The translations under genes and the position numbers were made by a program. Positions 1-6,291 of a DNA stretch of 6,310 bases are shown here, piece after piece; positions within the stretch are counted from its first letter, which is position 1; every line of letters begins with the position of its first letter. The stretch lies in contig DLLX01000043.1 in the NCBI GenBank assembly GCA_002479145.1, positions 1 to 6,310 of the forward strand. Direction: 5' to 3'. The DNA is from Prevotella sp. UBA7551. Lineage in GTDB: Bacteria > Bacteroidota > Bacteroidia > Bacteroidales > Bacteroidaceae. The notes beneath the pieces are model-generated. The model was given only the letters and a program-made list of their open reading frames with translations, was not told where the DNA came from and ran no database searches.

Positions 1-21
1 TTTTTAATTTATTTTTCTTAG

Positions 22-38
22 ATTTTTAATTTAAAAAT
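22..38. repeat. AT-rich perfect inverted repeat
   Basis: ATTTTTAA at 22-29 and TTAAAAAT at 31-38 are exact reverse complements around one central base. The motif TTTTTAATTT also occurs twice as a direct repeat (1-10 and 23-32). It could be part of a terminator of a gene lying before the window, but the arms contain no GC pairs, so the structure would be weak. Low sequence complexity alone may explain it. Confidence 0.4.
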
Positions 39-230
39 TCTTGCATTATAGGCTAAACGACATTTCAAAACGATTCTGTCATCCACTGCCATAAGTCAAA
101 CCTACCTTGCATTTGAATACATTCAGACTGAGTGCCCTTGGACTTTCTAACCTCCGAAACATCAACCTGGGACGAAATCTTATGACCAATTTAGGGTTTA
201 GTGTGCTTATACGGCGGTTTTTGTACCCCT

Positions 231-264
231 TTTGACGGTTTCTCGAAAATTTTATGTAAGTTTG
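231..264 (+). promoter_or_regulatory. Putative Bacteroidetes-type promoter of the M18 aminopeptidase gene
   Basis: TAAGTTTG at 257-264 matches the TAnnTTTG -7 element used by the Bacteroidetes primary sigma factor. TTTG at 231-234 can serve as the -33 element. The 22-base spacing is slightly longer than the usual 19-21. Transcription would begin near 270, giving a leader of about 30 bases. The region just before the start codon has no clear Shine-Dalgarno site, which is normal in this phylum. Confidence 0.55.
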
Positions 265-301
265 TAACCGTAAACATTACCCATCTTAAACAACCCGATT
301 T

Positions 302-1600
302 ATGATCGATCGCTTATTGAACTTCTTGGATGCGTCGCCTGTCAATTTTCTCGCAGTACGCAACATAGTACGTGAACTGGAACAGAATGGCTACCGACAC
401 CTCGACCCCAGACAGCCTGTCGGCCACCTGAAGTCTGGTGACAAGGTCTACATGACGAAGAATGACTCATCGGTCTATGCCTTCCGATTGGGGCGCAAGC
501 CACTGGCCGAGACGGGATTCCACATGATTTGCGCTCATAGCGACTCGCCGACATTCCGTGTGAAGCCCCATGCGGAGATGACTGGCGAGGGAGGACTGGT
601 AAGGCTGAACACCGAGGTATACGGAGGTCCCATACTTTCCACCTGGTTTGACCGTCCATTGACGCTCGCCGGACGCGTGATTGTTCGCGGAAAGGACGCG
701 ATGTCGCCCGAGACGAGGCTGATTCACATCCGTCGGCCACTGCTTCAAATCTGCAATCTCGCCATACACTTCAACCGTCAGGTGAACGATGGCGTGAAGC
801 TAAGCCGCCAGAAAGACCTGCTTCCCATCCTGGGAATGGTCAATGAGGAGCTGGAGCGGGACAACTTACTGCTCAACGTCATTGTGGCGGAGCTCAACAA
901 AGAAAAGACGACAAGCCGAGAGGACATCCTCGACTTCGATTTATACTTGGCCGACACACAGAAGGCATGCACCTTCGGAGTCCACAACGAGTTCATTTCC
1001 TCTGGAAGGCTCGACGACCTGTCGATGTGCTTCGCCGGCCTGGAGGCCCTTCTCGCCGCCCCAGAGAGCGACACCACCCAGGTGCTCGCCATTTTTGACA
1101 ACGAGGAGACGGGGTCGCAGACCAAGCAGGGAGCGGGAAGTCCTTTCTTGGCATCCCTGCTGGCACGCATTGCCAACGGGCAAAGCGGAACGGAGGAGGC
1201 TTACTGGCAGGCCGTGGAGCGCGCATTTATGATTTCGGCCGACAACGCACACGCCTTCCACCCCAACTACGCCGAGAAATACGACCCGACGAACCACCCC
1301 ATGCTTGGTGGAGGCCCGGCTATCAAGTTCAACGCCTCCCAAAAATATTCCAGCGATGCCGTGTCGGCGGCGGTATTCGAGGAGATTTGCCGCAAGGCAG
1401 GTGTGCCTTGTCAACGGTTTGTCAATCATAGCGATGTGCCGGGAGGCAGTACGCTGGGCAATATTTTGGCCTCCAGCGTTCCCCTGCGTGGTGTAGATAT
1501 GGGCAACGCCATTCTCGGAATGCACAGCTGTCGAGAGACCGGCAGCGTGGCAGACCATGAGTTCTGCGTCCGCGCCTTCACGGAGTTCTACTCGATGTGA
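302..1600 (+). CDS. apeB: M18 family aminopeptidase (zinc metallopeptidase)
   Basis: This 432-residue protein is a complete M18 aminopeptidase, a cytoplasmic two-metal exopeptidase that removes N-terminal residues from peptides; family members often prefer acidic residues and form dodecamers. The expected metal and catalytic positions are visible in order: His79 in AHSDSP, Asp238 in GRLDDL, Glu268-Glu269 in DNEETGS, Asp314 in SADNAHAFHPN, and His408 in GMHSCRE. Glu268 should be the general base, by family analogy. The region between the two halves of the catalytic domain (about residues 95-230) corresponds to the oligomerisation insert. Length is normal for the bacterial family and there is no signal peptide. 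The start is the first ATG, about 30 bases after a plausible transcription start. The symbol apeB follows the usual name for bacterial M18 enzymes; substrate preference cannot be read from the sequence. Confidence 0.95.
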   Translation: MIDRLLNFLDASPVNFLAVRNIVRELEQNGYRHLDPRQPVGHLKSGDKVYMTKNDSSVYAFRLGRKPLAETGFHMICAHSDSPTFRVKPHAEMTGEGGLVRLNTEVYGGPILSTWFDRPLTLAGRVIVRGKDAMSPETRLIHIRRPLLQICNLAIHFNRQVNDGVKLSRQKDLLPILGMVNEELERDNLLLNVIVAELNKEKTTSREDILDFDLYLADTQKACTFGVHNEFISSGRLDDLSMCFAGLEALLAAPESDTTQVLAIFDNEETGSQTKQGAGSPFLASLLARIANGQSGTEEAYWQAVERAFMISADNAHAFHPNYAEKYDPTNHPMLGGGPAIKFNASQKYSSDAVSAAVFEEICRKAGVPCQRFVNHSDVPGGSTLGNILASSVPLRGVDMGNAILGMHSCRETGSVADHEFCVRAFTEFYSM

Positions 1601-1657
1601 CCCAAGAGCCATTGCCATTTACTTGGTTTGAGCAAAGTACACCCCACATGCCATTCA

Positions 1658-1720
1658 CCCTGCAAGGGGGAAAGGAAAAGGCTTTCCGCCAATAGATCTT
1701 TCCTCTTTGCAGGGCGGAAT
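1658..1720. repeat. Overlapping inverted repeats able to form alternative hairpins
   Basis: CCCTGCAA (1658-1665) pairs exactly with TTGCAGGG (1707-1714), and with G-U pairs the RNA stem can extend to about 18 pairs (1658-1675 with 1697-1714). TTCCGCC (1684-1690) pairs exactly with GGCGGAA (1713-1719) and shares bases with the first stem, so the two cannot form together. A third small hairpin, GGAAA (1674-1678) with TTTCC (1683-1687), is also possible. The sequence lies between the M18 stop and the next promoter. No T-run follows it on the + strand (an A-run does), so it is not a standard intrinsic terminator. It may protect or end the upstream mRNA. Confidence 0.5.
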
Positions 1721-1794
1721 CTTCTAAAAAAATAATGATCACAGGCAATATCGCAATTTTCATATCATTGTTCATCGTTACCAAAACTTTTATA

Positions 1795-1802
1795 TATCTT
1801 TG
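1795..1802 (+). promoter_or_regulatory. Putative -7 element for the NlpE-like lipoprotein gene
   Basis: TATCTTTG matches TAnnTTTG. A TTG at 1768-1770 lies 24 bases upstream, too far for a good -33 element, so the promoter is incomplete by consensus or relies mainly on the -7 box. It would give a leader of roughly 50 bases before the ATG at 1863. Confidence 0.5.
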
Positions 1803-1862
1803 CAAGCATAAGGAAGCCTGCTCTGCCGACAGGCAACGAATCTGGAATTAACGCAGAAACGG

Positions 1863-2324
1863 ATGAAAAAGAATTGGATTATTTTAGCGATTAGCGTTCT
1901 TGCGACGCTCTCTTCTTGCTCTAACGAGAAGGCTGCACCAAAGATGACGGGCAAGATCGCAACCACATCGACTGAAAACGTGACTGCTATCGACAACAAG
2001 TTGGACTTGGTTTCAGTAGCCGGAACTTACGAAGGCACGCTCCCAGCTGCCGACTGTCCGGGCATAAAGACGGAGCTTACTATCAAGGCCGACAGCACTT
2101 ATGAGCTGAAGCAAGACTACATCGACCGCAAAGACGGACATGACGAGGCCGCCGGCATATTCAAAGTGCTCAAAGGCAATGTCTTGATGTTGGTGCGTCC
2201 TTCAAGTGGTGAGCACACATTCTACAAGATGAAGGGTGACGATCGTATCATAATGACTGACTCCTTGGGAAACGAACCAGAGGGAGCCACCGCAAAGTTG
2301 TATGTGCTGAAGAAGAGAAAGTGA
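1863..2324 (+). CDS. Small lipoprotein with NlpE-like N-terminal domain
   Basis: The 153-residue product starts with a lipoprotein signal: two lysines, a hydrophobic stretch (about residues 5-16) and a lipobox LSSC with Cys19 as the lipidated residue. A linker rich in Thr, Ser and charged residues (20-50) follows. Residues 52-148 resemble the N-terminal domain of NlpE (copper-resistance or surface-sensing lipoprotein): GTYEGTLPAADCPGIKTELTI, then a Tyr-rich strand, then a GDDRIIMTDSLGN segment near the end. NlpE-type proteins usually carry a C-x-D-C pair here; in this protein only Cys65 remains, and the earlier position is Ala62. The second, C-terminal domain of E. coli NlpE is absent, as in most Bacteroidetes homologues. 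It should be anchored in the envelope; the residues after Cys19 (SNEK) are not a strong surface-export signal. Copper binding or stress signalling is not supported directly. Confidence 0.8.
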   Translation: MKKNWIILAISVLATLSSCSNEKAAPKMTGKIATTSTENVTAIDNKLDLVSVAGTYEGTLPAADCPGIKTELTIKADSTYELKQDYIDRKDGHDEAAGIFKVLKGNVLMLVRPSSGEHTFYKMKGDDRIIMTDSLGNEPEGATAKLYVLKKRK

Positions 2325-2400
2325 CATATTCTATCAACGGCGACACTCTTTTATTCTGTCGTTTTCTCACACTGAGGTATACCAAAAGCACCAAGAAGCC

Positions 2401-2799
2401 ATGCTGCAACGAGATTATTTCATACGCATCATAGAAGAATTTATGGCTGCCGTGACCCGATTTCTGGAGAAAGACGAAGGAAAAAGAAACGACGAAGAGC
2501 TGCGTGACCTCTACCAACAGTATGTCGGTGACTTCAGTTTGTTGCGCAACATGACTGTGGAAGAGGCCATCGGCTACGCCCACAAACAGTGGACGGAGGA
2601 ACAAAGGGTGCAAAAGTTGGAGATGCTCGCCGAGCTACTCTATGCCGAGGGGAGCTACAAGCAGCAGCCACTGAGGGACATGCTGCTCGAGAAAGCGTTC
2701 CGTCTTTACGACTATGTCGACGCTCAGAGCCACGACTTCTCGCTCCTACGCAAGCAAAGGATAATGGAGATACAAGGGATGATGGCTCAGAAAGCCTAA
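2401..2799 (+). CDS. Small helical protein of unknown function (DUF6483-like)
   Basis: I do not know the function of this 132-residue protein. It appears almost wholly alpha-helical, rich in Glu, Leu, Arg and Gln, with no cysteine, no signal peptide and no membrane segment, so it is probably cytoplasmic. The opening (LQRDYFIRIIEEF) reminds me of the DUF6483 family of small Bacteroidetes and Firmicutes proteins; this is from memory and unverified. The motif DFSLLR occurs twice, at residues 44-49 and 112-117, each preceded by an LY..YV-like helix (LYQQYV at 38-43 and LYDYV at 102-106), which suggests two copies of a helical unit as in TPR-like folds. It starts 76 bases after the lipoprotein stop with no clear promoter or terminator between, so read-through from that gene is possible. 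The start is the first ATG of the frame. Confidence 0.75.
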   Translation: MLQRDYFIRIIEEFMAAVTRFLEKDEGKRNDEELRDLYQQYVGDFSLLRNMTVEEAIGYAHKQWTEEQRVQKLEMLAELLYAEGSYKQQPLRDMLLEKAFRLYDYVDAQSHDFSLLRKQRIMEIQGMMAQKA

Positions 2800-2904
2800 G
2801 GACAAGATTGAATCGAGATAAAAAATCAAGTGCTCGCTGAATTAGAATCCACCTCTACCCCACCCCCTCGAAGGTAGCCAGGCGCAGGGAGCAAGTTAAA
2901 ATAT

Positions 2905-3990
2905 ATGGAAAACATCAAGGACAAACGCATCGCCGTATTGCTTTCTGGCGGTGTCGACAGCAGCGTAGTAGTCTACGAATTGGCGCGCCAAGGACTGCAT
3001 CCCGACTGCTTCTACATTAAAATAGGGCCAGAGGAAAAGGAGGAATGGGACTGCAATTCGGAAGAGGACATGGAGATGGCCTCATCCGTAGCGCGCAAGT
3101 ATGGCTGCAGACTGGAAGTGGTGGATTGCCACCAGGAGTATTGGAAGCAAGTGACCAAGTACACGATGGAGAAGGTGCGGGCAGGATTTACGCCCAATCC
3201 CGACGTGATGTGCAATCGGCTCATCAAGTTTGGCGCATTCGACGAGAAGCGCGGACACGACTACGACCTCATTGCTACGGGGCATTATGCACAGACGGAG
3301 TGGATAGACGGACGGAAATGGCTCACGACAAGTCCTGACCCTGTGAAGGATCAGACCGACTTCCTCGCACAGATTCACTCGTGGCAGCTCAAGAAGGCCC
3401 TCTTTCCCATCGGGCATTACACAAAAGAAGAGGTACGACTGATTGCAGAGCGCGAGCATCTCATCAATGCCCGCAGGAAAGACTCGCAGGGTATCTGCTT
3501 TCTGGGCAACATAGACTACAATGAATATGTACGCCGTTATCTCGGGGAGCAGCCGGGCGACATTGTGGAACAAGAGACGGGGCGCCTCATCGGGCGACAC
3601 AAAGGACTCTGGTTTCACACCATCGGCCAACGGAAAGGACTCGGACTGGGCGGCGGCCCGTGGTTTGTCATCCGCAAGGACATTGAGGCTAACATCCTTT
3701 ACGTCTCCCACGGCTACGACCCCTCGACAGCCTATAAGCGCGATTTCGCCATACACGACTTCGACTTTCTTACTGAAGGAATAACAACCGTGCCCTCGCG
3801 CATCACTTTCAAGATTCGCCACACACCCGAGTTCCATGCGGCCACAGTGGAGACACTGCCCAATGGACGGATGGTCATCCACTCTGACGACCCGATTCAT
3901 GGCGTCGCACCAGGGCAGTTCTGCGTCATTTATGACCAAGAGCACCACCGTTGCTACGGTTCGGGGGAAATTACGCTCCCCGACGCATAG
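2905..3990 (+). CDS. mnmA: tRNA-specific 2-thiouridylase MnmA
   Basis: This 361-residue enzyme activates U34 of tRNA-Lys, -Glu and -Gln(UUG) with ATP and inserts sulfur to give 2-thiouridine, which supports accurate decoding. The N-terminal PP-loop LSGGVDSSV (residues 13-21) binds ATP. The nucleophile is Cys103 in NPDVMCNR and the persulfide-carrying Cys198 lies in DSQGICFLG; ATGHYAQ (124-130) and HTIGQRKGLGLGG (238-250) are further family signatures. The C-terminal beta-barrel ends with PGQFCVIYD. Length fits the family. The usual KDQSYFL motif reads KDQTDFL here (148-154), which I associate with one of the paralogues that Bacteroidetes often carry, so this may not be the only MnmA in the genome. 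The start at 2905 is followed at once by a conserved-looking N-terminus and preceded by an A-rich stretch typical of Bacteroidetes starts. No promoter is evident in the 105-base upstream gap. Confidence 0.96.
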   Translation: MENIKDKRIAVLLSGGVDSSVVVYELARQGLHPDCFYIKIGPEEKEEWDCNSEEDMEMASSVARKYGCRLEVVDCHQEYWKQVTKYTMEKVRAGFTPNPDVMCNRLIKFGAFDEKRGHDYDLIATGHYAQTEWIDGRKWLTTSPDPVKDQTDFLAQIHSWQLKKALFPIGHYTKEEVRLIAEREHLINARRKDSQGICFLGNIDYNEYVRRYLGEQPGDIVEQETGRLIGRHKGLWFHTIGQRKGLGLGGGPWFVIRKDIEANILYVSHGYDPSTAYKRDFAIHDFDFLTEGITTVPSRITFKIRHTPEFHAATVETLPNGRMVIHSDDPIHGVAPGQFCVIYDQEHHRCYGSGEITLPDA

Positions 3991-4024
3991 CCCCTATAAC
4001 GACAGTACAGCCAAAGCTCACACC

Positions 4025-5803
4025 ATGAAAAGCAACAAGGACAAGGACGGCACAGCACAAAAGCGTATTGGCAAACTGTTGCACGACTGGCGGACATGGG
4101 GCATTGTGCTCCTGCTTATCCTCCTGTCGGTTGTCATCTGGCAGCTCACTCCCGTGTCGGAAAACGAAATTGAACGCAATGAGGTGGTCATTGAGGTGCG
4201 GTCATGGTATGAGCTGCGAAACGATAGTGGGATGGTGCTCACGGCATCCGAGGTAAAAGGCGACTCATTACTGACGGGTATCGGAACGGACACCCTGCGA
4301 CCCAATGCGCAAGTGCAACTGTCACCCGGCTTCTGGGTGAACCGATTTCGCCGGTTTCCCTCCTGTCTGGGGCGCATCGTCACGCGGTCTGCCCCTGCCG
4401 CCTCCAAGCTCATCCACACCCAGAGCAAGGACTTGCACACCATCATCCGCCGCGAAATGAAACGCACAGACGATGAGTTGTCTGGCCTGGAAACGCAACA
4501 AAACGAACTGCATTACTATCTTCGGACGCACAATGTACAGGACTTTGGCTACGAAGCCATTGCCAGCTATTCGGCAGACATCGACCATCGTATCGATTCA
4601 CTGCGTGCCATAACGAAGCGACTGCTCGCCATCCAGCCCACTGAGCGGCTCTCCTTGCACTACGTCACGCGCTACAAACTACTCCGCGCAGCCCATGAGC
4701 AACACATATATAATAAGGAGTGCGAGCTTTGGCGCAACGATGGTGACGGCTTTGCTATTGTTCAGCTCACCAACCATCACACCCCCGTGGACATTGTCAC
4801 GCACATGAGCATCAGCGATGGTAAGAAATATATTCAGCTTCAAAAAAATACAACCAACAAGAAAAAAGCCGGCAAGCACGACGACCAGACACTCCGCGAC
4901 TCGCTTGGCATCTACGTGGGGCAGCTCGACTCGCTGCATCGCCCCAACGGCTATGGCAGACGATGGGGGCACGGAGGTGAGTACTATGAGGGACACTTTG
5001 AGGACGGACTGCCCGATGGATTCGGATTCTACATCGCTCCTCGCCAATATTTGCAGGCGGGCGAATGGCGAGCAGGGGTGTTCAAGGGCGAAAAGCTGAC
5101 CTATAACAGCGAGCGCATCTATGGCATCGACGTGTCCCGCCACCAGCACGAGCGCGATGGGAAGTACTACCCCATCGACTGGAAACACTTGCGCGTCACG
5201 CATCTTGGCACATTGAGCAACAAGCGGATAAACGGAAAGGTAGACTATCCCATCAGCTTCGCCTATGTCAAGTCGACAGAAGGCTGCACAGTGCTTAACG
5301 CCTACTACGTCTCCGACTACGTCGACGCTCGTGCGGCTGGCATTAGGACGGGAACTTACCACTTCTTCACGCTCACATCTGAGGGCAAAGCGCAAGCCCG
5401 CCACTTCCTGAAGAAGAGCCATTATCGTAAAGGAGACCTGCCGCCTGTACTCGATCTGGAGCCTACCGATTGGCAAATCAAGCAGGCTGGAGGCACAGAG
5501 GCGATGTTCCGCCAGGTTCGCGCATGGTTATTAGAGGTCAAAAAGGAATGGAAAGTCAGCCCAATCCTGTACATCGGCCAGTCGTTTGCCTTAAAATACA
5601 TGCCCCTGGCGCCTGATTTAGGCGACAACTACTTTGTGTGGGTTGCCCGCTATGGGGAGTATATGCCCCACTTCAAGCTCACCTACTGGCAGTTTTCCCC
5701 TGACGGAAGGGTACAAGGAATACAGGGTGATGTGGACATCAACGTCTATAACGGCTACAAAAATCAGTACGAACAGTTCCTCGAGCGTTATGGAAAAAAG
5801 TAG
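4025..5803 (+). CDS. Membrane-anchored GH25 muramidase with MORN-type repeats
   Basis: This 592-residue protein should hydrolyse the beta-1,4 bond between MurNAc and GlcNAc in peptidoglycan. Residues 1-25 are basic and cytoplasmic; 26-41 form one membrane segment (signal anchor, no lipobox or obvious cleavage site). Residues 50-130 are an unassigned domain, and 133-203 look like helical coiled coil. Residues 297-358 hold MORN-like repeats (NGYGRRWGHGGEYYEGHF, then DGLPDGFGFY). The GH25 domain covers about 365-578: GIDVSRHQ with Asp369, AYVKSTEG with Glu419, and PPVLDLEP with Asp477 and Glu479 as the catalytic pair by family analogy, ending in YWQFSPDGRVQGIQGDVDINVYNG. The frame is open further upstream to 3836 inside mnmA; I chose 4025 because it lies just after the mnmA stop and directly precedes a sensible basic-plus-hydrophobic N-terminus. 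It is probably co-transcribed with mnmA. The role could be cell-wall remodelling in the periplasm or attack on other bacteria; the membrane anchor favours the former. Confidence 0.9.
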   Translation: MKSNKDKDGTAQKRIGKLLHDWRTWGIVLLLILLSVVIWQLTPVSENEIERNEVVIEVRSWYELRNDSGMVLTASEVKGDSLLTGIGTDTLRPNAQVQLSPGFWVNRFRRFPSCLGRIVTRSAPAASKLIHTQSKDLHTIIRREMKRTDDELSGLETQQNELHYYLRTHNVQDFGYEAIASYSADIDHRIDSLRAITKRLLAIQPTERLSLHYVTRYKLLRAAHEQHIYNKECELWRNDGDGFAIVQLTNHHTPVDIVTHMSISDGKKYIQLQKNTTNKKKAGKHDDQTLRDSLGIYVGQLDSLHRPNGYGRRWGHGGEYYEGHFEDGLPDGFGFYIAPRQYLQAGEWRAGVFKGEKLTYNSERIYGIDVSRHQHERDGKYYPIDWKHLRVTHLGTLSNKRINGKVDYPISFAYVKSTEGCTVLNAYYVSDYVDARAAGIRTGTYHFFTLTSEGKAQARHFLKKSHYRKGDLPPVLDLEPTDWQIKQAGGTEAMFRQVRAWLLEVKKEWKVSPILYIGQSFALKYMPLAPDLGDNYFVWVARYGEYMPHFKLTYWQFSPDGRVQGIQGDVDINVYNGYKNQYEQFLERYGKK

Positions 5804-5920
5804 GAAAGGCCGGCATGGAAAGATGACAAAAAACGAAAGAGCAGTCCATTCCTATTAGAGACCGAGTGCTGACGAGAGTGATAAAATACACTTTCCGATA
5901 AACTTTCTCTCAAAAAAAAT

Positions 5921-5935
5921 GCCAAAAATTTTGGC
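5921..5935. repeat. Perfect inverted repeat overlapping the tRNA-Gln -33 element
   Basis: GCCAAAA and TTTTGGC are exact reverse complements around a single A. The right arm contains the TTTG that acts as the -33 element of the tRNA-Gln promoter, so a protein bound here could control the promoter. No T-run follows, so it is unlikely to terminate the muramidase transcript. It may also be chance in an AT-rich spacer. Confidence 0.4.
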
Positions 5936-5960
5936 GGGAAGAAAATTATATGTACCTTTG
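5930..5960 (+). promoter_or_regulatory. Bacteroidetes-type promoter of the tRNA-Gln gene
   Basis: TTTG at 5930-5933 and TACCTTTG at 5953-5960 are spaced by 19 bases and match the -33 and -7 consensus of the phylum. Transcription should begin near 5967, about 30 bases before the tRNA. The sequence TGTACCTTTGCAC followed by CGCAA is shared with the second tRNA promoter at 6238-6278. Confidence 0.8.
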
Positions 5961-5998
5961 CACTCGCAATCAAAAAACAAATTGGTTGACTAAAATAT

Positions 5999-6069
5999 TG
6001 GGATATGGTGTAATGGTAACACTACAGATTCTGGTCCTGTCATTCCTGGTTCGAATCCGGGTATCCCAA
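5999..6069 (+). tRNA. tRNA-Gln (anticodon CUG)
   Basis: The cloverleaf folds completely. The acceptor stem is TGGGATA (5999-6005) with TATCCCA (6062-6068), 7 pairs, and A6069 is the discriminator. The D stem is GTG (6008-6010) with CAC (6020-6022). The anticodon arm is ACAGA (6024-6028), loop TTCTGGT with anticodon CTG at 6031-6033, and CCTGT (6036-6040). The T stem is CCTGG (6045-6049) with CCGGG (6057-6061) around TTCGAAT. The 3' CCA is not encoded. The weak U1-A72 pair and the anticodon fit glutamine. Two oddities: the last anticodon-stem pair (31-39) is an A-C mismatch, and the T stem has one G-U pair. The gene reads CAG codons; with C34 it is not a 2-thiolation target of MnmA. Confidence 0.95.
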
Positions 6070-6076
6070 CCTCCTC

Positions 6077-6113
6077 AAAATCCAAATTGAACCACGTTCA
6101 ATTTGGATTTTTT
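6077..6113 (+). terminator. Intrinsic terminator after tRNA-Gln
   Basis: A perfect 16-pair stem (6077-6092 with 6096-6111) closes on a three-base loop, CAC, and its 3' arm runs into six Ts (6108-6113). It begins only 7 bases after the tRNA, so it ends the tRNA-Gln transcript and isolates it from the next tRNA gene, which has its own promoter. Confidence 0.92.
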
Positions 6114-6237
6114 GTATCACCTATTGCCTTCCTTGACGAAGCGAGATAAAGAATCTGTTTGCAGAAATACCAAGCCGAAAGCAAACACCCAATGAGGAAT
6201 CCACAAAGCAAAAAGTTTTTAAAAAAGCACAGAAACA

Positions 6238-6269
6238 TTTGGTTAGATAGAAGAAAGTTTGTACCTTTG
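6238..6269 (+). promoter_or_regulatory. Bacteroidetes-type promoter of the second tRNA gene
   Basis: TTTG at 6238-6241 and TACCTTTG at 6262-6269, separated by 20 bases, match the -33 and -7 elements. The bases from 6260 to 6278 differ at only one position from 5951-5969 in front of tRNA-Gln. The predicted start, near 6276, gives a leader of about 16 bases before the mature tRNA. Confidence 0.8.
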
Positions 6270-6291
6270 CACCCGCAAAACAGAAATATTT

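Larger units (their letters stand above)
1..301. other. Gene-free leader upstream of the M18 aminopeptidase
   Basis: I find no convincing gene in this stretch. The first 60 bases are very AT-rich and hold a palindrome (22-38), which may belong to the end of an upstream transcript. The middle part has more balanced composition and contains a short stop-free reading frame on the minus strand (65-190) with no start codon of its own; I do not call it a gene. The last 70 bases hold the likely promoter of the downstream gene. The boundaries simply run from the window start to the first start codon. Confidence 0.6.

Noticed and set aside
2855..2876. Short CTACC/GGTAG hairpin in the leader before mnmA
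   Set aside because: Only five pairs with a long C-rich loop; too weak to support a regulatory RNA or terminator.
3082..3948. Long minus-strand reading frame opposite mnmA
   Set aside because: It mirrors a strongly recognised gene, has no recognisable domain, and arises from the codon composition of the + strand gene.
3836..4024. Upstream extension of the muramidase frame into mnmA
   Set aside because: The frame is open, but this part overlaps the well-conserved MnmA C-terminus and would put 63 polar residues before a typical signal anchor. The ATG at 4025 is the better start.
4679..5476. Long minus-strand reading frame opposite the muramidase gene
   Set aside because: It lies across conserved GH25 and MORN coding sequence and shows no motif or promoter of its own.
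2905..6069. Functional link between MnmA and the nearby tRNA-Gln
   Set aside because: MnmA modifies U34 of tRNA-Gln(UUG). The tRNA here has C34, so it is not a substrate, and it has its own promoter about 2 kb away.
6156..6187. Inverted repeat TGTTTGC with GCAAACA
   Set aside because: Seven pairs around an 18-base loop in an AT-rich spacer, with no T-run and no link to a promoter; chance is sufficient.
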